This document shows positions 1 through 10,522 of a stretch of 64,000 nt of DNA, piece after piece. This DNA is from Parasponia andersonii (Eukaryota; Streptophyta; Magnoliopsida; Rosales; Cannabaceae), in assembly GCA_002914805.1 (NCBI GenBank), contig JXTB01000146.1, forward strand, positions 124,001 through 188,000. Reading direction: 5' to 3'. A program made the position numbers and the translations under genes. Numbering within the stretch: position 1 is the first letter of the stretch; each line of letters opens with the position of its first letter. The notes beneath the pieces were generated by a model. It made no database searches. It saw nothing but the letters and a program-made list of their open reading frames with translations, and was not told where the DNA came from.

Positions 1-556
1 CACACAGAAACGAATGCACCACTGAGACATGATGGGCGTGGCATGCAGAATACACGCACCACTCGGCCACACTGCGCACAGCACCCGGCAGGCAGGCTGA
101 ACGTGGCCAGTTCCATTTCCTCCGGTCATTTCTCAAATTGTCCCGCACAACCTCGAGCCAGATGGCATCTCTTAGTGATTTAAACATGTTCCAGTCCTTA
201 GAACGTGGGAATAGTGGTCCTAGTGGCTGGGGTGTCAGCCATACCTATGTTGCCTATAAATACCTAACTGTGGGAATGGTTGAGGATACAGAAAGTAAGA
301 GACTTGTGTGATCCCTTCTGAGAGAGTTGTAATTCCTTTTTGTGATTTATAAAAAAGTTAAGAGTAATTCATGTATGTTGTGCGTGCTTTACTTATAATT
401 GTCCCGAGAGTCCCTTGTTGTGAGTTATAAGGTAAACACTTGAGAGCGGCTAACTAAGTGAGCGACTTAGTGCCATCACAAGGCGAAAAATTTAGAGCGA
501 CTTAGTGCCATCACAAGGCGAAAAATTTAAGTTGAATTTTAGACCCTGTGACAAGT
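1..556 (+). mobile_element. Ty3/gypsy LTR, 3' part of 5' LTR with promoter
   Basis: The stretch ends just before a canonical tRNA-Met-type primer-binding site (TGGTATCAGAGCC, 557-569). It contains a TATA box (TATAAATA, 255-262). It also holds an exact 35-bp tandem duplication (460-494 and 495-529), beginning GAGCGACTTAG. The left boundary lies outside the window, so LTR length is unknown. Gag follows in the same orientation, which fits a 5' LTR. Confidence 0.7.
460..529. repeat. 35-bp tandem duplication in LTR
   Basis: Two identical 35-bp units lie back to back just before the primer-binding site. Their identity suggests a recent slippage event relative to the decayed coding region downstream. 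Confidence 0.9.
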
Positions 557-624
557 TGGTATCAGAGCCTAACGGCGAATGTGGGTAGATGATGCAAGTG
601 CTAGCAGGCCGAGAATCAACACAT

Positions 625-1145
625 GAGAGACTTTAAAGAAGGAATTGAAAGATCAATTCCTGCCCATGAACACGGCATAGGTGGCAAGAGAAGCACTCAA
701 GAAATTGAGGCATACGGGAGTTGTTCGGGAGTATATTAAGGAATTCAGTTCCTTAATGTTGGATATTAAAAATATGTCTGAGGAAGACAAGCTCTTCAAT
801 TTCCTTTCTGGTCTCCAGCCTTGGGCGCAGGCTGAACTAAGGAGACAGAATGTAACTAATCTACCCACGACGATAGCGGCAGTGTAACTAATCTGGTCTC
901 CAGCCTTCGGACCATCCTCTTCTAATACTGAGAGGAGGAAGGGTAAAGACGATGGCAGAAAAGGAAAAAATGGCAAAGAGGGAAAGAAGGACAAAAAGAA
1001 AAAGAATGAAGGAGAAACTTCGAGAGCTAAGAGACAGGAGTGGTCCTAAGGTAAGAAGGGCTCGGGTTGCTTCCTTTGTGATGGTCCTCATCGCCTTCAA
1101 AATTGTCCACGAAGGGAGAAACTCTCTGCCCTTATTACCTTAGAC
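625..1145 (+). pseudogene. Ty3/gypsy gag remnant with zinc knuckle
   Basis: The plus strand encodes a retrotransposon gag segment (VREYIKEFSSLMLDI, then LFNFLSGLQPWAQAELRRQ). A Lys-rich linker follows, then a zinc knuckle CFLCDGPHRLQNC near 1069-1110, followed by RREKLSALI, a familiar arrangement in plant gypsy gag proteins. A stop (TAG, 678-680) sits just before VAREALKKL, where the family usually has Trp. Further stops occur at 885 and near 1048. The element is therefore dead. Coding similarity stops at about 1145, where an inverted protease piece begins. Confidence 0.8.
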
Positions 1146-1310
1146 ACTATCAAGCCCAAATCTCCCACCAAGCGTTGTGACATGAAATTGTTGGTTGCCT
1201 CCGTGTCTAACATGGCACGTACTGTGCTTCCGTTCAGCATCACCTTTACATACATGAGGCCCTTATATGTATTTAACTTCTCCGAAGTAATGGTATTCAA
1301 CGATTATAAG
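1145..1310 (-). pseudogene. Inverted retropepsin fragment of gypsy element
   Basis: The minus strand reads YVKVMLNGSTVRAMLDTEAT followed by NNFMS. This is the retropepsin active-site region of a plant gypsy element, with the catalytic DTGAT changed to DTEAT. It lies immediately after the plus-strand zinc knuckle but in the opposite direction, so a small internal inversion or a second truncated copy is implied. The Gly to Glu change in the active-site loop would probably inactivate it. No reverse transcriptase follows. Confidence 0.7.
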
Positions 1311-3900
1311 GGGTTTACCCTTGAATTGAGAGATTAATATGAGCAGATACTACATTATATCTTATCTTTTCTTCATTATCATTCTTCAGATTTGCATATT
1401 CTATCCTCAACTGTTTATGATCACTTGGAAGTAAATATATTCGGCGCGTATTTTTGGAAGAGTGGGTTTTTGTGTTTTCTTGTACATGAAAGTAAAGATT
1501 TTGAACTGTAATATAGTTTCAAGTTCCTTTCTTTTCCTTTTAACAACGAATGAAGTTAGAGAATATATTTTTGAGATTCCTACTCTTTGTTGTACGAGTG
1601 AATTCACAATGTCTTCACTGATTCTCGCTCTTTTAGGAACATCATAACTGATTCCTATTGGGTTAGTATGATTATAAATGTGTGTACCCTTAAGGAACAT
1701 GTTCTTATTTTTGTATGTGCACGGTTGTTGCTTTTGGTTTAAGCTATAAGCTATAAATTACAGCTATGAACAACTTTTATATCGAAAATTTTTTTTCTTC
1801 TTTTTTGTTTTACTAATCCTTCCCAATTATTTTCAGTTTTGAAATTGCATTCCAAAAGGTATGAAATTGCATACCAGAGTTATTAATCCTTAATATGGCA
1901 TGAACCAAATAGATAAGAGACTAAATCAAAGGCTAATCGCATTGAGACTTTTTCTAAATAAATATTAGAGTAGGTGATTTGGGACTTCCCAAAATGTTGA
2001 TTTTAGACGATCTATTTTTGTCTTTCAACTGTTTATTTTCAAGTTTGTTTTCTCTCAAAAGTTTGATGGGTTCACAAATCTCAGTGCTTCTTTTTCACTG
2101 ACATGTATAATTTGCCCCTGGTTGTGTGACACCAGCTATATATTTGTCTTTAGCTTCTTGCAGATAGACCTTATGGTGGTATGTAATAAGCTCAATTCTC
2201 CAGTTATGTTATATTATCTAAAATTGTATTAATCTTGTACAAAAGATTAGAAGATTAAGCCTTACATATTATTTTGGTGATTCCTAACTATCATATTTAG
2301 TTGATTAGAGGAAAAATGACCCACTGATTTTGTAGTCTTTTTTGTTATCTTTTGCCTTATTAGATGTGTACACATGATTGTAGCTTTAGCTATATATATT
2401 TGTTTTTAGATTGGATATTGATTTATATTTGAAAAGCGTATCTTTCATCTTTGGCAATTCTTTTGTTGATGTTTTACTGTGCAACATTTCGTAATTAATA
2501 CTTGTTCTATGAATTCAGTACCCCTGCTTTAGTTTAGGAGAGTGAATTTCTTATCATCTTTTCGTTTGGTTGTTCAATACAGGAGATTTCTTTGGAATCA
2601 TTTACTTTGGTACATGCAATTATTTGATACTTCTTCAGAACTATAAAATAACAAACTTATTCTAAGAATATTTATGTAAAGTTTCTAATCCTACTTCAAC
2701 TAATTTATCACTGCCAGCCTGCCAATCATTTGGATGCTACAACAATAGAACTTGTACCAAAGGCTGCTATTATTTCTTCGAAAATCTGAAGGGCATACAT
2801 ATCTTCAAGTATAGTTTACTTCTTATTATGTTGCAACCTTCTTATTATTAATTTCATTATCAGTTCTCAAAAGTTTTTGTATATTTTTATTGTATTTTCA
2901 CTTCTCATTTTGTTTATCATCTCATTGCTATAATTAATTATTGTAGTTCTCACTTTTTTTCCCGTTCTTTTCAATCTTATGATCTCACACATTCTTTATT
3001 CATTTAGCTTCTATAGGCTTTATATATGGTTGGAATTACTTTTGAAGACAATACGACTTCCAATAAAACAACTTCAAAAGAACTTTTGGTATTCTATTTT
3101 CCCCTTGTATACTAAAGGGTCAAGGATTTAGATAGGTAGGATGCTTGTCAAATTTCTACATATACAAGTTTTTTCAATTATTTTTATAAAGGTTGTAATA
3201 TTCGCTTCCTTAAGAGAAATTGAATAGAAGGCTCTTGAATTGGTTTATATGATTTACTAGAACATTTAATTTCTACATTGACTTCATGTCATCAGAATTT
3301 GTGCTTAATAAGAATTTTGAATATATCTATCTCAAATTGATTTCAAGGTTCAAGAGTTTGCAAATTAAAACCTTTGCAAACTGTGAGATACAGAAAATTG
3401 GAGCCTTCACCGTGGATAAAAAGCTTTACAACTTATTAAAAAGGTTAAATTATACCTGGCTATATGTTAACAATTCTTGTTTGATAGGATTAATATTTTG
3501 TAATAATTGGCATGAAATCTTGGTATATTTACTTAATAAACCAAGAATTAAATATTAAAACCATCAAAATTTAGACTTCTCTAAGATCCACAATAATACT
3601 CCACACACGTGCGAAGCACAGCCAGTGACTAGTATAATAATAAACTTTTTTGATTTTTGCCGAAAATTTGACAAAGGTAGTAATGAGAAAATAACTAAAC
3701 AGAGGACCTTGTCAAAATATTTGGCTAGAGATATATGCTTCCCCGAAACCTCAGCTTATGTTGACAACAAAAATAATTCCAGTACTGACCTTCATTATAC
3801 AACTATTACAGCTACATATCTTGGTGTGTGCGTGTTTTTTATTATTATTTTTTTTTTTTTTTTTTTAATTTTCCCTCTTTTCGGGGGTGGGGGAAAAGCA
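1311..3900. other. AT-rich intergenic region, nothing recognised
   Basis: About 2.6 kb with no recognisable coding similarity. A 90-residue open frame at 3286-3558 has low-complexity AT-driven composition and no motif. A poly-T run sits near 3848-3866, close to the 3' end of the VDR gene. Confidence 0.6.
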
Positions 3901-3913
3901 TGTTCTCTGAACT

Positions 3914-5695
3914 TCAGGTCGGCCCAACTTGAAGACCCACTTGTTTAACTTCAATCACAGAATGCAAACTTGAACCCTCGGGAATTCCCAATGGAGGATC
4001 CACACACGAACAATTATCAACATTATAGAGCTCCCATTCCTTAATTCCACATTTCTCCAAAGCAGAGACCAATCTCCTCCTCTCCACCTCACTTGGGTAT
4101 GCTCCATCTGGACTCACAAGCACTGCCCCAGTATAAGATTGTCCTGCAACTCGAGCAGCTCCACTGTAATGAAACAAACCCCAACTAAGATCATCTGGTG
4201 CATCCGCAATGGTCCAAAACTCATTAGAAACAACCCCATTATCCAATACACTGAAGTAAAATGTCCCAGGGACTTTGCCTCTTTTAACTCTATACTTTCT
4301 CCTCCTCCAAACCATCTTCCCCTCCAGAGTTTTCACCTGAAAAACCGGTTCATACCAGAACGACCCTTTTGCCTTTCCCCGGTAAAAGAGCTGGTACTGA
4401 CAGGGGAACTGATCATAAGCAGGGTTCTGCCCCGCCACGACTCGCCAACTCCAACCCAAACCTCCTAACCAGCCAACAAAAACGTCCTCGGCAACTTCAT
4501 GGCGCAAGTCCTCCCCTCGAAACTTCGCAATGGGCGGGATATAAGGCCTTTCCGGGATCTTTGCATCTAATCCAAGACAATTGTTCTTCTGCAATACACA
4601 GAGAGAAAACGCTTCCAAGCTCGGACTCTCGTACGAAGCAATGCAGCGATAGTTGCACACTTGATCCACAGGACTACAGTTATTCAAACACTGCAAAGCT
4701 TTTCTGCAGTTGGGATCCAGGAGACAGTTTAGTATCTGACTCCCACATTTCTTCGCCATGCAGTTGAGAGTAGAGAACCCTTTTGATCTCAGATTCTTTA
4801 GAATTGGAACTGGCCTTATGTAAGCATTGATTATAACCAAAATGCAAAACCTTATATCATCAGAATTATGCCTTTCCCATGCCTCAGAAACAGTCCTGAC
4901 CACTTCCACTGTTTGATTACTCTTCTTTAATTGACCCCAAAAACTAGATCCCTTACTCTCATTTTCTACATAAGAACCTCCCAATTTATTTTCCAAACCA
5001 GGAGAGGACTCGAAGCAAATTATGTTATTTATATTCCCAATGTTGCTCTGAACCCACGTAACTGATTCTTGGTTTTCCACACCCACAATCACCAAAATAT
5101 CAGCATTGCTCAATACCCTTTTCACATTTAGAGCATTTTCACTATTTGATTCACCGAAATCATCAGTAAACACTAGCATTTCATACCCTTCATCCACCCA
5201 TTTCAGTCTCTTTGCCTGAAAAATCAATTACCCAATTCTCTATAAAACTTAAAACCTATACGCATATTTTTTGAAAAAATTAAAAACAAAAAAAAAAACA
5301 GGTTTTTTTTTGTCAGCTGGATATTCAGGTTTGAATAAGCTTAATAAATGAAGTTTATAGTAACTTACAGCGTGGAGCATGACCTCCTCCCAAGGTGTGG
5401 ATTTTAGAGGGCTGAGGGTTCCATGGCCGACGAGGGCGACTATTCTCACCGGCGGGTCAGAGAGGTCATCCTCCTCCGTGGTGGGGCCGGACTTGGATTC
5501 CAAGATCGCCGGAATGTTAGTTGGTCTGCTGAAAATGGGCTTAAGAGGAGGAATTTGGGTACGTGGAGAAGGAAGGGTTGAGAACCGGCGGTTCAGAGTA
5601 GAAGGAAAACCGGTGGCGGAGGTGGTGAACCGGCGGTTCAGAGGGAACCCAGTTTCCGGTTTGAAAAATGGCGGAGCTTCCAGAGACATGTTCAT
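3914..5695 (-). CDS. VDR: Violaxanthin de-epoxidase-related protein (VDR), chloroplastic
   Basis: Two exons, 5369-5695 and 3914-5215, joined in phase 0 (donor GTAAGT, acceptor TTTTCAG), give 542 aa. Residues 1-60 are rich in Ser, Thr, Pro and Arg with few acidic residues, like a plastid transit peptide. Residues 261-322 form a Cys-rich region with ten cysteines (CMAKKCG, NCLLDPNC, QCLNNC, CNYRC), as in violaxanthin de-epoxidase. Residues 357-477 match the lipocalin-like domain (FPCQYQLFYRG, SFWYEPVFQVKT, WGLFHYSGAARVAG, YTGAVLVSPDG). A longer N-terminal domain (KRLKWVDEGYEMLVFTDDFG onward) separates VDR from true VDE. The VDE-type AFDCQ strand reads QFPCQ here, so the Asp is absent. The family is known in all plants, but its substrate is not established, so activity on violaxanthin should not be assumed. 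The start was chosen at the first ATG in frame; M3 is an alternative. Confidence 0.93.
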
Positions 5696-5927
5696 GTCGT
5701 CAAAGTGTCAAAGTGATTGACTAATTTGGAACTTGCTAGTAGGATATACGTACGAGCCACTCTGCCTCCTCCTCTGCCACTCTCTTTAGTCTGGATTTAT
5801 TAATTGTTATATATGTGATTTCTCCTTCCTTCTACAACATTACACGTAGCCATAGCCAAGTGGAGAAAAATTATTTCAGTTAAAAAAAAAAAAAAAAAAA
5901 AAGGAGTTAATATCACCTGTCTAAGTG

Positions 5928-5933
5928 CACGTG
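5928..5933. promoter_or_regulatory. G-box (CACGTG) upstream of VDR
   Basis: A palindromic CACGTG core lies about 235 bp upstream of the VDR start codon. G-boxes bind bHLH and bZIP factors, including light regulators, which would suit a plastid gene. A single 6-mer is weak evidence. Confidence 0.35.
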
Positions 5934-6362
5934 CAGCGTGCGTGATCGAAGAGCAAGGGTATTGGACGTCATTTTGGAGAAAAATAATTGAATCCCTTTT
6001 TAAACAAAAAAATAAATAAATAAATTTAACTAATAATCTCTAATTATTATTATTATTATTATTATTAAAAATATATATTTATTATTACTCGATCTTCAAG
6101 TTTCACGTTTGTTCCGATATCATTTGAATTTAGAATCAAAATAATAAATAATAAGTATTTTTATCATTTTGAGCTCATGCACACCCACCTGGTCAATTAG
6201 TATTCAGCTATGCCTCTTCAAATTTGAGTTTCAAAAACATGATTTCAGGTCTTTCTAAGAAGAAGATGATGATGATTGGTGGGCTTCTCGTTTTCTGGGT
6301 TGAATGCTTTGTGTGTCACCATTAAATTAAAGGTGGAGGAGATGTGTAGACCAATGAGATCA

Positions 6363-6399
6363 AAGAAGAAGAAGAAGAAGAAGAAGAAGAAGAAGAAGA
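6363..6399. repeat. AAG microsatellite
   Basis: About twelve consecutive AAG units. Confidence 0.95.
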
Positions 6400-7115
6400 T
6401 AATCAAGGGGTGCTAATCCTCTGTACAATGTCGTTAAGCGTGGATGAGATGCATGGATCAATGAGAATCGTTATAGGATATGCAGCTTGGTGAAGGTGGG
6501 GGTCAGAGAGGTGGTCACTGGTACTTCCTCCGTAACCTCTGGTGCTGGTCTTGCCATGAAATTTAAAGCACCTCTCATATCTCTAGTTCAAAATTTCCGT
6601 TTATTTTTTTTTTTTTTTTTTTTTGGGAGGGGGGGTACGGATGGTTAATTTTCAGTTGTCTTGTGTTATGGGTTATGTTGTCTGAATCAGACTTGTTTTT
6701 TAATCACTGCTGAGTTTAGAAATTTGTTTTGGGAATTGCTTGATCTGCGTCACTACATTATGAATGTGAAATGGTTTATAAATATGATTCTCTCCAATTA
6801 ATTGATTTGGGTCATTTTGCTTTTGTTTATAAAGACTCATTTTTTCTACTTTGGCCAAGGAAGTGGTAAGTTTTGCCATCAATTTGATAATGTCTAATTT
6901 GCAACGTGATCTAAGTTTTAGAGGTTGACCTTAAGCAAAAACAACTCAGTTCCATTTTCCTCCACTTTTGCTACCCACAACAGACCATGAAAAGGCCCAG
7001 CACTTTTTTTATCAATTTTTATGACATTTAATGACCCATATGCTTAGATCATGTGAGGTGCACATGCATTTAGACAGCCAAAGTGGACGGAAAGTAGCAA
7101 AAAGATTAATTTTGA

Positions 7116-7713
7116 GTAGTTAAAAGCTTAAAAAAAAAAAAAAAAAAGATGAGAACGTAAATAATACATCTGCTAAAATTTGGAGACCTGGTGATATTAA
7201 CCTAAAAAAATTCACAAACCAAATTTTAGATTTGGCGATAACCATAAAATTAATTATCTAACGGCTATCGGTATTTAAATAGTTATAAAAAAAATTAATA
7301 AATACATACTATTTAATATTTTTATTTTTATCGTGAAAAAATATGCATAATAAATTTTAATTAGACAAAAAATAATATATAAATAAAAAAGTTATAAATT
7401 AGTGCTCATATATATATATATATTAAAGTGTGATATTAAAGTGTGATGAAAATGAAAATTTGGGAAGTTAAAAGCTTAAAAAAAATGGAAAATGGAGGAG
7501 GACATAAGTAAAGTTTGTGGATCCCAGGCAATATTAACCTAAAAAAATCACAAACCCAATTTTGGATTTAGTGATAACCATAAAATCATTATTCGTAATT
7601 TGAATAGTTAGAAAAAAAAAATAACAATAAATATATACTATTTAATATTTTTTGTAATAAATTTTAATTAGACAACAAATAATATATAAATAAAAGAAAA
7701 TTATAAATTAGTG

Positions 7714-7745
<32 letters not shown>
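7116..7745. repeat. Diverged tandem duplication, period about 348 bp
   Basis: Copy 1 (about 7116-7415) and copy 2 (about 7464-7745) share the order GTTAAAAGCTT, ATTAACCTAAAAAAA, GATAACCATAAAAT, AATTTTAATTAGACAA and a terminal TA run. Identity is imperfect with small indels. No coding potential is seen. Confidence 0.75.
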
Positions 7746-7748
<3 letters not shown>

Positions 7749-8389
7749 CCAAAGTAAAGTATATATTACCAAACTAAAATAGTCCTTAATAATTCAACTC
7801 AGTTCAATTTTCTTTTTCCGTTTTCTTCCCTGAGAAGTTCAATTTAGTTAAAAGTATGTACTGTTATATTTATCAATGCAATCATACAGTCCTAAGTATT
7901 GAGCCGAGAGTTCTTTGTTTCTTTATTTCGCCATTTATTTCTGGCACGAGTCATTTAACTTCATCTATCTCATATCTACACTTTGTCTACACTAAAACAT
8001 AAAAAGATGGAATGGAGCAATTGATAAATGATGCATATGACTACCCGAGTGAAAAGCCAATTGCATAATCAAGAAGAACATATTTTAGAACAATTTGAAA
8101 TGTTATATTTTATCAAAACAAAATATATAAGAAAGGCAAAGTGCAACTCACATGCTTCTTCTACTAAATTTGACGATCAAAACGAGACTCCCGAATTTTC
8201 AAGGACAAAAAGGGTCATTAATCTGGTAAACAAAAAAGTATCAATATATAGTCCAAGCAAAAATTTTAGGAATGTGACACAATTGTTAGAACTCATCAAT
8301 TTAATAACATTAGTATATATTTGACAGAAGATGATTCTTATTATTATTATTATTTCTATACTTGTTCACTTGATGAATTCTACAATTTT

Positions 8390-8510
8390 TGTTAGGCAAG
8401 AACCTCCAGCATATTAAAAGATAGATCTCCATGAGGATTCGAACCCGGACCAATCGTGGGAGCGAACTATGGGCGATCGCTCAACCCAACCCTCGTGGAA
8501 CAAGTATAAC
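8390..8510 (-). mobile_element. tRNA-derived SINE (partial)
   Basis: On the minus strand there is a perfect pol III B box (GGTTCGAATCC, about 8432-8442). Upstream lies an A-box-like GGTTGAGCGATCG, with spacing typical of tRNA promoters. The part downstream of the B box (CATGGAGATCTATCT, then AATATGCTGGAGGTT) matches the 46.9-kb SINE below, so both belong to one family. It lacks tRNA cloverleaf continuity, so it is a SINE and not a tRNA gene. Confidence 0.65.
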
Positions 8511-8919
8511 GCATATCTTTGACAGAAGATTTTCATAATTGGAAAAAAATAACAACTTCACCTAGTGGCCTTGAGTCGGGTGAAAAATTAACACTAATTT
8601 AAATTACAAGTGTAAGTAAGGAACTTCAGCAGCTTCAGAGCCAATGAGATTTTTTGGGCTCACTCTAGCTGCCAGCCTTGTTACATATGGCCCCAACTTT
8701 ACAAAATCAACTACGAAATAAACCATATTCCACATCTCAGCTACATTTTGATGCTTAGATAAACAGCTCTAGCTTATACAAATTTCCATGAAAAAGAAAG
8801 TAACAATCATAATCTAGAATGGTTTAGTAACTGAAAATTGATCTCTAAAGCACCAAAAAAAAAAAGAAGAAGAACCCCACTTAAGCTATACACTGCTTGA
8901 GAGAAAAGGTGATTGTGCT

Positions 8920-10482
8920 CTAATTCCAGTTTGAGTATTCATTCTGAAACTCCTTCTGCAACTGTTCTCTTGATTTGGTTTTTGCAGCCAAAACAACATC
9001 GTCAAGAAATCCCCTTTGTGGAAATTCTTCGGGCACAAGAGACCGGTATGTCTCAAATTGTTCAGCAGCTTCTTCCTTTTTATCCAGTAAACTGTAGATA
9101 ATTCCCTGCCACAGGAGTCCCACTACATGAGTTATTGCTTTACTTCTTAGTTCGATTAGTTTTCCATTTTTCCTACTCATCCCAGCAATATTCAATCAAA
9201 AAGTAATTGAAATTTCACTAAGATTTTGACTTTTGAGAAAGTAGCCCCCCCCCCCCTCTCTCTCTCAGGAACTTAGGTTGAATTTTGATAAGTCACTATT
9301 ATTATTATTTTTTTTTATATCGACTCACCACCAGTATCTTGAGTTACGTGAATTACAGACTGTATCAGCAGCTTATGGTACACAATCTCTTTCTTCAGAT
9401 CCCACAAAAGAATTTCATTCATAAACATGGGGTGTACCAATTATTGGAACCGAGAAGATCTTGAAACTCATTTTTGTTTTTTATAAAACACTAAGAATCT
9501 TTAAAAAAGAGGAAGAAACTGAGGTCTTGGGTTCCTCTACAAAGCTACAACAACAACAAAACAAAAACTTAAGAGCATTGATTCAATCAAAAATGGTCAG
9601 TAAAAAAAAATGGCAGTTCCCAAACTCTTTGGTAGAATAAAGGACACCCAGAAATAAACTCTATCCCAGAGAAAACATTCATCTTGCACCTTGTTAAAAG
9701 AACACAGGAGTTCCTTTCCAACCAAAGCACCCAGAAAATGGTCAAAACCAAGGACTTCCACAACACCATACCTCAGCTACTGCATCCAGAAGCAGAAAAG
9801 TTCACTAATAAGGAAACAGGAGAAGGGGGAATAACCCAGGAGATCCAAGCTGCTTCAACTAACTGGAGCCAAAGACTCGAAGCCACATTACAATGCACAA
9901 AGAAGGTTTCCTTAGCAATCTAACGACTTTTATTTTAATTTTAGTAATCATGAGTAACACAGTTCGCTTGGCAATCTAAGAACTTTTATTTTTTGTTTTA
10001 TAAGAAAGAATAATTTTCTAAAATACTATGAGAAAAGATGCAAGGAATACCGACAAGATGTCCCTTACAAACAGCTCCTCAATTTCAAAAGCAGCAAGCT
10101 AAGAACTAACTACCAATAAACACATCCGAGATTTCAGAAAAGTGTGACTTGTCAGCTCCAAATGGAGAAACACGTCTGGGTTCTAGCGGCCTAATAAAAC
10201 GAAGAGAGAGAAGTAATGCATTTAAGGGTAAGCCTTAGTTCTTGATTCTATCATCATGGTGAGACTTATTCAACAAAAAGGAACCATATTTGGTCGGAAG
10301 TAACACTTACAAGAAAGGAACTCTTGATGATATATTCTCATTTGTCATGCAATGATAACAAATTAAAATTTAGGTGCCCATAAAGTCAACTATGAACTAA
10401 CGATGAGAAATTTATCATGCATTGAAATTATAGCTTCAACAATGAAGAAAGATTTTTCCAACCAAAAGAAGAAGAAGAATGA

Positions 10483-10522
<40 letters not shown>

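Larger units (their letters stand above)
5875..8380. other. AT-rich intergenic region with simple repeats
   Basis: No gene is recognised. It contains poly-A at 5882-5902, an ATT run near 6045-6065, an AAG microsatellite at 6363-6399, poly-T at 6602-6624 and a TA run near 7716-7746. A diverged tandem duplication is listed separately. The 98-residue open frame at 8028-8324 has no recognisable motif. Confidence 0.6.

Noticed and set aside
3286..3558. 90-residue plus-strand open frame
   Set aside because: AT-driven composition, no motif, no splice or promoter context, and no similarity I recognise.
4139..4767. Two plus-strand open frames of 109 and 132 residues
   Set aside because: They lie antisense to VDR exon 2 and owe their length to the strong coding bias of that exon.
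8028..8324. 98-residue open frame
   Set aside because: Lys/Asn/Ile-rich, no domain signature, embedded in AT-rich repeats.
8400..8480. Possible tRNA gene
   Set aside because: The B box is perfect, but no acceptor stem or cloverleaf forms and the body matches a second dispersed copy, so SINE is the better call.
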